Assembly (NCBI GenBank): GCA_022865625.1
Contig: JALHTB010000078.1
Span: 1 to 9,668 of the forward strand
Reading direction: 5' to 3'
Length of the DNA: 9,668 nucleotides
Origin: Candidatus Bathyarchaeota archaeon
GTDB taxonomy: Archaea > Thermoproteota > Bathyarchaeia > 40CM-2-53-6 > FEN-987
Position numbers and translations under genes: made by a program. Within the stretch, counting starts at the first letter, position 1. The number at the start of each line of letters is the position of its first letter. Below the pieces are notes generated by a model that saw nothing but the letters and a program-made list of their open reading frames with translations, was not told the DNA's origin and searched no databases. Shown here one piece after another: positions 5,495 to 9,668 of this stretch.

Positions 5495-7302
5495 GGCTGG
5501 GCCCCTCCGTCGCCGAGCTGAGAGTCATATATCTCCCGGTAAACTGGGCTGCTCTCAATCAGCTCTGCGTGAGTCCCTTCGGCCACGATCTTTCCTTTGT
5601 CAATGACGATTATCTTGTCAGCATTCAGCACCGTGCTGATGCGTTGTGCAATAATGAAGCTGGTCGTGTCATTCATGACCTTCTCCAGTTCCTCTTGGAT
5701 CTTCGCCTCAGTCTGAACGTCCACCGAACTCGTGCTGTCGTCAAGGATCAATATCTTGGGCTTGACAAGGATAGCGCGGGCTATGCCTATCCTTTGTTTC
5801 TGTCCGCCCGAGAGGTTGACGCCCCTTTGGCCTACATCGCTATCGTAGCCGTTCGGGAAACTCATTATGAAGTCGTGTGCCTGAGCCGCCTTCGCTGCGG
5901 CCTCAATCTCCTCCTCAGAAGCGTCAGGTCGTCCGTACCGTATGTTGTCCCGGACCGTGCCGCTGAATAGGACGATCTCCTGCATCGCAACACCTATGTT
6001 CGCTCGAAGCGAATCCAATGTTACCTCGCGCACATCTGCGCCGTCAATGGTCACTTTGCCTCTGGTCGCGTCATAGAATCGCGGGATCATGTTGACAAGC
6101 GTGGACTTCCCTGAGCCGGTTGCGCCAAGAATGGCTACGATCTGCCCCGGTTCCGCGACCAGGTTGATCCTATCGAGAACAGGTTCGCTGCAGTCCTTTG
6201 CATAGCTGAAGCAAACGTCCTCGAAGGCGACCCTACCCTTCACATTGGTGAGGACCTTCGCCCCTGGCTTGTCCTGTATCTCTGGATCTGAATCAAGAAC
6301 CTCGTATATGCGTTCGGCAGAGGCATCGGCGGCAGATAGCTGCCCCGCCATGATCGACAAAAAGAGCAAGGGAAAGACTGTGATTTGGAAGTAGTTGATG
6401 AATGCCATTATCTCGCCGATTGTGAACTTGCCAATGACGACCTGTTGGCCACCGAACCAGACAACGCCAATAACGCCGAGGTTGATGATGAACACCATGC
6501 TTGGAAAGAGAATGGAAAGCATCGTGTTCACGCGGATCGATTGCTGCGATAGGTCAACGTTCGCCCTCTCGAAACGCTCATCTTCATGCTTCGTTCTGTT
6601 GAAGGCCTTCACTACGCGTACGCCCGCGAGGTTCTCTTGGAGTACCATGTTGAGCTTGTCGAGTTTCTTCTGAACCTTCATGAACATCGGCTGGGCCTTC
6701 AGAACGAAGGCGCCTGAGATGATTAGAGTCAGCGGCAATAGCACGAACATGATCATGGCGAGGTCCCAGTTCGTGGCGATCATGAGAGCTATGCTGCCAA
6801 CGATCATCAAGGGCGCCCTTGTGAACATGCGGAGCCCCATCAGCACCATCACCTGGATCGTGTTCACGTCGCTTGTATGTCGCACAATCAGCTGCCCTGT
6901 CTGAAATCTGTCGAGGTTGCCAAAGCTGAAACCTTGAACGCTATGAAATACCGCAGCTCTCAGGTCGGCTGCGAAGTTCTGGGCGACCCTCACCGAGAGA
7001 ATAGTATTGCCAATTGTGAACAAAGCATCGATCAGGGCTGCGACCATCATCAAAGCGGACATCGTCAGTATTACGGTGAGGTCTTTCGGAGTGATTCCTT
7101 CATCAATGATCCTCTGTATCAATTGAGGTATCACGAGCTCCATCGCGACTGAGACCACTAGCATCAGAACAGCGATGATGCAGAGACGCCAATACGGACG
7201 AAGATAGGAAAGAACCCGTAGAAGCGAACTTGGCGTAGACAAGCCTTCTTCACTAGTACGCGCACCCACGACACGCTTCGATGTCTGCTCCAGCAAGCCC
7301 AT
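5491..7302 (-). CDS. ABC exporter half-transporter, degenerate-site subunit (TM287-like)
   Basis: This is a membrane domain (about 30-325) plus ATP-binding domain, 603 residues from ATG 7302. Walker A is GATGSGKST (393-401), Q-loop Q441 and signature LSGGQ (497-501). Walker B reads ILILDD, so the catalytic Glu is Asp (D522), and the switch His is Gln (IIAQRIST, Q553). This is the known pattern of heterodimeric ABC exporters: this subunit's own Walker motifs form the degenerate site, while its LSGGQ completes the active site of the partner. YREIYDSQLG at the C-terminus also fits TM287. It is the first gene of the operon and ends in TGA overlapping the partner's start. An in-frame TTG at 7314 would add four residues; neither start has a clear SD, so the transcript may have little or no leader. 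Confidence 0.92.
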   Translation of the reverse strand: MGLLEQTSKRVVGARTSEEGLSTPSSLLRVLSYLRPYWRLCIIAVLMLVVSVAMELVIPQLIQRIIDEGITPKDLTVILTMSALMMVAALIDALFTIGNTILSVRVAQNFAADLRAAVFHSVQGFSFGNLDRFQTGQLIVRHTSDVNTIQVMVLMGLRMFTRAPLMIVGSIALMIATNWDLAMIMFVLLPLTLIISGAFVLKAQPMFMKVQKKLDKLNMVLQENLAGVRVVKAFNRTKHEDERFERANVDLSQQSIRVNTMLSILFPSMVFIINLGVIGVVWFGGQQVVIGKFTIGEIMAFINYFQITVFPLLFLSIMAGQLSAADASAERIYEVLDSDPEIQDKPGAKVLTNVKGRVAFEDVCFSYAKDCSEPVLDRINLVAEPGQIVAILGATGSGKSTLVNMIPRFYDATRGKVTIDGADVREVTLDSLRANIGVAMQEIVLFSGTVRDNIRYGRPDASEEEIEAAAKAAQAHDFIMSFPNGYDSDVGQRGVNLSGGQKQRIGIARAILVKPKILILDDSTSSVDVQTEAKIQEELEKVMNDTTSFIIAQRISTVLNADKIIVIDKGKIVAEGTHAELIESSPVYREIYDSQLGDGGAQP

Positions 7303-7742
7303 CGGCAAAGCCAACAGCGCGTATCATCTGTCAACCTGATAGCCTTTCTTCGGCCCTACGACACCCACGCTAGAATTCTTCGGCAGGAACCGCATGAAGG
7401 AGCCGAGGCTCATGTGTGTATGGCCTGGGAAACGCAGGCAGACTTTGCCCTGAAACCGTCAGGTGGCATAATCGCAGAGCTATCCGCAGCTGAGCTGACA
7501 TTACCTGTCGCTCTGATCCCGGTTTTTGTCTCCCTGCACCGGAGGAAATGCCGACAACATACGAGGCAAAGCTCACGATGCCCCCACACACAATTATGGA
7601 GCCCCTATCGGGTCTCCCAATTTCCTGAGACGTTGATTCAGTTCCTCAAATTGAAAGCAACATAGCACTTAATGACTAGTCGGTTGTTTTGTTACATCAA
7701 CTGTCTAAACGAGATGCGTGAACTCTAGGAGCTGAACCGGGT
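7303..7742. promoter_or_regulatory. divergent intergenic region between ABC operon and SDR gene
   Basis: About 440 bases separate the divergent ABC operon and dehydrogenase gene, long for this window. Two overlapping ORFs (7414-7665 on plus, 7370-7591 on minus) have no homology I recognise and no start signals, so I leave them out. An AT-rich ACTTAATGA near 7667-7675 is a possible TATA box for the dehydrogenase, giving a leader of roughly 45 bases. GTCTC/GAGAC (5 base pairs, near 7610-7631) is a weak inverted repeat. AGGAG at 7727-7731 is the dehydrogenase SD. I see no operator that clearly serves both sides. Confidence 0.3.
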
Positions 7743-8498
7743 TTGGATGTTGGTGGAAATACGGTTCTCATCACTGGAGGCGCAACCGGCATAGGGTTTG
7801 CTTTGGCTGAGAAGTTTGCCAATGCAGGAAGTGTGGTAATTGTGTGCGGGCGACGTAAGAGTAAGCTGCGCGTCGCAAAACGCAAATCGCCTGCTCTTCA
7901 CATCAGACAGTGTGATGTTTCTGTAGAATCTGAGAGGAGAAGTCTGCTCCGTTGGACTACAACGCGTTTTCCCAACCTCAACATATTAATTAATAATGCC
8001 GGAATCCAGCGGCAGATGGATTTCACATCTCCGACAGTGACCAAGCTTCGATCCTCCAAAGACGATGAGGTCACCATAAACTTCGCCGCGCCCGTTCGCC
8101 TCTGCGCACTCTTCACACCAATACTTCTGAAGAAAAGGAACGCAGCCATCGTGAACATTTCGTCAGGGCTAGCATTTGTGCCGATCGCAATGATGCCAGT
8201 CTACTGTGCGACCAAGGCCGCCATTCACTCCTTCACGATCTCACTACGCCATCAACTCCGCGACACATCAGTCCGAGTGTTTGAGGCGGCGCCGCCGGCC
8301 ACTGACACCGAACTTGACCAAAACTTCGCAGGTGAGCAGGAGCAAGCATATCGAGAAATCAGCCCACAGGAGGTTGCCTCAGGAATCATAGAAGGTATGA
8401 AGGCAGACAAGGAAGAGATAGTTGTGGGTGAAGCTCAGAGACTCTATCAAGCGGCGCAGCGGGATCCCGAAGCCATATTCAGGCAGTTGAACGACTAG
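7743..8498 (+). CDS. DltE/YdfG-like short-chain dehydrogenase
   Basis: The product is a classical SDR of 251 residues, the normal length. The Rossmann NAD(P)-binding motif TGGATGIG is at 11-18, D58 (CDVS) touches adenine, NNAG is at 84-87, N113 is in the helix-4 position, and the catalytic S141, Y154 and K158 (YCATK) are all intact. The segment SSGLAFVPIAMMPVYCATKAA and the PPATDTEL turn (184-191) point to the DltE-like branch of uncharacterised oxidoreductases, which are soluble and act on small carbonyls or alcohols. The substrate is not predictable. The start is TTG 7743, as homologues begin with a short M-x-x-x-GNTVLIT. AGGAG at 7727-7731 lies 11 bases upstream, a little far. An ATG at 7747 is out of frame. 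The stop is TAG. It is a lone gene, not clearly in an operon. Confidence 0.92.
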   Translation: MDVGGNTVLITGGATGIGFALAEKFANAGSVVIVCGRRKSKLRVAKRKSPALHIRQCDVSVESERRSLLRWTTTRFPNLNILINNAGIQRQMDFTSPTVTKLRSSKDDEVTINFAAPVRLCALFTPILLKKRNAAIVNISSGLAFVPIAMMPVYCATKAAIHSFTISLRHQLRDTSVRVFEAAPPATDTELDQNFAGEQEQAYREISPQEVASGIIEGMKADKEEIVVGEAQRLYQAAQRDPEAIFRQLND

Positions 8499-8794
8499 GC
8501 CTTTTAATGAGCTGCTTCCCGCTTGTGTGTCCTCATATACCGTTCCCCAAATTATATCGTCGTCAGCTATGGGGTAATCGATACCAGTAAACTGGTGTGC
8601 GAATCCCACCCCCTGCACATCACTACTCCTCAGTAGCAATACCGCCTGACCAGTCTGACATGGCCCTCGAGACTCTCGGCCAGCCAGAGCTCCAGAGCGG
8701 TCGTTAACCTCGAACCACTACCCTGTGCGTTTTCCGGGTCGGAACGGGAAAAGTTCTTCTGTGCTAGGGTAGATCCGGCGGATGTGATATCGAT
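8499..8794. other. intergenic stretch holding copy B and an SD site
   Basis: No convincing gene is present apart from the 44-base element described separately. An AT-rich AAATTATAT (8549-8557) resembles a TATA box on the plus strand and would start a transcript near 8578-8582, inside copy B. Just after copy B is a perfect hairpin CTACT-CCTC-AGTAG (8623-8636). A minus-strand ORF through 8630-8914 has no SD and unnatural composition. Near the right end, GGATGTGAT (8780-8788) matches the full archaeal SD GGAGGTGAT in 8 of 9 positions, pointing to the TTG at 8795. Confidence 0.35.
8570..8613 (+). repeat. structured 44-base element, copy B
   Basis: This is the second copy of the element at 3387-3430, with 40 of 44 bases identical. 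Here the inner hairpin ACCAG-TAAA-CTGGT (8583-8596) is fully Watson-Crick paired. The two changes from copy A within the stem (C to T and A to G on the 5' arm) turn C-G into U-G and A-U into G-U, so pairing is kept. Unlike copy A there is no CCA-like end (GCACAT instead) and only GGGG/CCCC remains of the outer stem. A perfect hairpin follows 9 bases downstream. It lies 71 bases past the dehydrogenase stop. Confidence 0.6.
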
Positions 8795-8872
8795 TTGACT
8801 AGGCCTAAGTGGCAGAAGAGCCGGAGAAAGATGGCAAGCAAAATGGGCAGGAAGAGCGGCAGGGTGAGGTAA
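8795..8872 (+). CDS. 25-residue basic mini-ORF, eL41-like candidate
   Basis: From TTG 8795 to TAA 8870-8872 the ORF encodes exactly 25 residues. Eleven are Arg or Lys, there is one Trp, and no acidic residue. It begins MTRPKWQKSRRK and contains R-x-K-W-x-K-x-R, the spacing found at the start of ribosomal protein eL41, itself about 25 residues and the smallest ribosomal protein. An SD matching 8 of 9 bases (GGATGTGAT, 8780-8788) sits 6 bases before the TTG, the best SD in the window. Against: the second half has Ala, Ser, Gly and Met where eL41 is almost all Arg/Lys, and the motif is short enough to arise by chance. ATG 8831 would give only 13 residues. Confidence 0.3.
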   Translation: MTRPKWQKSRRKMASKMGRKSGRVR

Positions 8873-9001
8873 GCAAGCTCTGACACGAGCCGGGCAAGGG
8901 TCGAACGACATCAAACACTTTCGAGATCAGTTGATCGAATCGTCTGGGTCAGAGCTGGCCATATGTGACCAATCGTACAATCCTTACAGTTTCGCACTCA
9001 G

Positions 9002-9109
9002 CTAGATCCGGTCCTCGTACTTTGACCTTTTCAGCGGTACAAGGCAGTAGGGACACGTGGACTGAAATTCGGTGAACGCGGTACGGCACTTCGGACAGTA
9101 CCAGCCCAT
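9002..9109 (-). CDS. 35-residue double-CxxC zinc mini-protein
   Basis: ATG 9109 to TAG 9002-9004 encodes 35 residues starting MGWY, with CPKCRTAFTEFQSTCPYC (C5, C8, C19, C22) and a short basic tail LVPLKRSKYEDRI. Two CxxC pairs 10 residues apart are a standard zinc-ribbon knuckle, the same kind as the termini of the M48 protein here. The aromatic residues before the first pair and the turn TAFTEF fit a free-standing zinc ribbon. The frame is open upstream to a TGA near 9136 and adds a further Cys (ACPKK), so a GTG start at 9118 is possible. No good SD is seen. Function is unknown; such mini-proteins may bind RNA or partner proteins. It is convergent with the 25-residue ORF and divergent from Alba. 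Confidence 0.5.
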   Translation of the reverse strand: MGWYCPKCRTAFTEFQSTCPYCLVPLKRSKYEDRI

Positions 9110-9415
9110 CACGGCCACTTTCTTTGGACACGCATCTCAAAGGCGCAGAAGTATAGAAAGCCTGCGCAGCATATGTGAGAAATGGCGAAGTCGCCGATCC
9201 CGGACTCCGATTGAATCCAAGATCCCACTAAGATGGTGGCTAGACAAGATACGCTTTGACTCCGCTCGCAAGAAGGTCGAAGATTCGCGTAGGCCCAGAT
9301 GAACCTAGCTAAGGACACTTAAGTAGAGGGCAGTCTCTTTCGTGGGTGTACGCAGCGGATTCGGATTCTCCGTCCCATCCAATGTGTAACAGAAGCACAG
9401 AGTGGTGAGTAGAAC
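9110..9415. promoter_or_regulatory. upstream region of Alba
   Basis: The stretch is divergent between the mini zinc protein (-) and Alba (+). CTTAAGTA at 9318-9325 is a possible TATA box for Alba, placing the transcript start near 9346 with a leader of about 70 bases. GGTGA at 9404-9408 is a good archaeal SD, 7 bases before the Alba ATG. A small stem GGCG-AAGT-CGCC lies at 9184-9195. An Arg-rich plus-strand ORF ends at 9302 but has no supported start, so it is not called. Confidence 0.35.
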
Positions 9416-9668
9416 ATGACGGAACAACAGAAAGCCGAGACATCCCCGCCGACCCGGCAGAGTGGAATCCCCCCCAACACCGTTTTCATTGGACAGAAGC
9501 CTATCATGGCGTATGTTACAGCGATCGTGATGCAATTCACCAGTGGCAGCAGTGAGGTTTCAATCAAAGCGAGAGGGCGAGCCATATCAGCAGCCGTTGA
9601 TGTCGTTGAGGTGTGCAGAAGACGATTCTTCGAAGGCAAGCTTCACGTGAAGAACATCACCATCGCAA
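9416..9668 (+). CDS. albA: Alba DNA/RNA-binding chromatin protein (5' part)
   Basis: The first 84 codons of an Alba-family protein are present; the window ends inside the gene and about 10-15 residues are probably missing. A polar 20-residue N-terminal extension precedes the fold. Then come NTVFIGQKPIMAYV (nucleic-acid-binding loop, K28), SEVSIKARGRAISAAVDVVE (the family hallmark) and RRRFFEGKLHVKNITIA leading into the hairpin that grips the minor groove. Alba dimers coat DNA and RNA across archaea, and acetylation of the first lysine in the GKKP motif lowers DNA affinity in Sulfolobus. Here that position is Gln (Q27). ATG 9416 with GGTGA 7 bases upstream is a firm start. This gene is the best evidence that the window is archaeal. 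Confidence 0.95.
   Translation, partial: MTEQQKAETSPPTRQSGIPPNTVFIGQKPIMAYVTAIVMQFTSGSSEVSIKARGRAISAAVDVVEVCRRRFFEGKLHVKNITIA

Noticed and set aside
5537..5552. Sequence CCCGGTAAACTGGG resembling the hairpin of the 44-base element
   Set aside because: It lies inside the ABC gene and encodes the conserved PVYREIY region; flanks do not match the element.
7370..7665. Overlapping ORFs on both strands in the divergent region
   Set aside because: No family resemblance, no SD, and they overlap each other on opposite strands.
8630..8914. 94-codon minus-strand ORF
   Set aside because: No SD, Pro/Ala/Leu/Arg mix without recognisable motifs, antisense to the better supported 25-codon ORF.
9194..9208. 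TCCCGGACTCCGA, also present near 3184
   Set aside because: Thirteen shared bases with no similarity on either side; probably chance.
9072..9302. Arg-rich 76-codon plus-strand ORF before Alba
   Set aside because: GTG start lacks an SD, its first part is antisense to the mini zinc protein, and the composition is Arg/Ser-rich like a random frame.
1..9668. CRISPR array, insertion sequence or rRNA
   Set aside because: No regularly spaced repeats, no transposase or terminal inverted repeats, and no rRNA-like sequence was seen on either strand.

Overview
The window is archaeal. The clearest sign is the 5' part of an Alba chromatin protein at the right edge. Shine-Dalgarno (SD) motifs of the GGAGG and GGTGA type and frequent GTG and TTG starts fit this. 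Small CxxC zinc-ribbon proteins and an M48 protease with zinc ribbons at both ends are also typical of archaea. Base composition is near 50% G+C. The lineage cannot be fixed from sequence alone; an Asgard or other mesophilic archaeon is possible, but this is inference.

Left part (1-1880): a possible gene tail, a 50-residue CxxC-x17-CxxC zinc protein (+), and a weakly supported Lys-tailed ORF (+) in the same frame. A single-domain Old Yellow Enzyme-family flavin oxidoreductase follows on the minus strand. Middle left (1881-3661): a TTG-started M48 metalloprotease (+) interrupted by one in-frame TGA, then a 515-base gene-free stretch. That stretch holds a 44-base structured element (copy A) and tRNA-like fragments.

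Centre (3662-7302): a two-gene minus-strand operon for a heterodimeric ABC exporter of the TM287/TM288 type. The ORFs overlap by 4 bases, and one subunit carries the degenerate ATP site. Right part (7303-9668): a divergent intergenic region, a DltE-like short-chain dehydrogenase (+), and copy B of the structured element. A very basic 25-codon ORF with a near-perfect SD (+), a 35-residue double-CxxC mini-protein (-) and Alba (+, cut by the window edge) follow.

The genes do not form one pathway. Only the two ABC subunits are clearly co-transcribed and act together. The strongest leads are the TGA at the expected Trp position in the protease, the duplicated 44-base element whose substitutions keep a hairpin paired, and the two tiny ORFs at the right that ordinary gene callers would miss.
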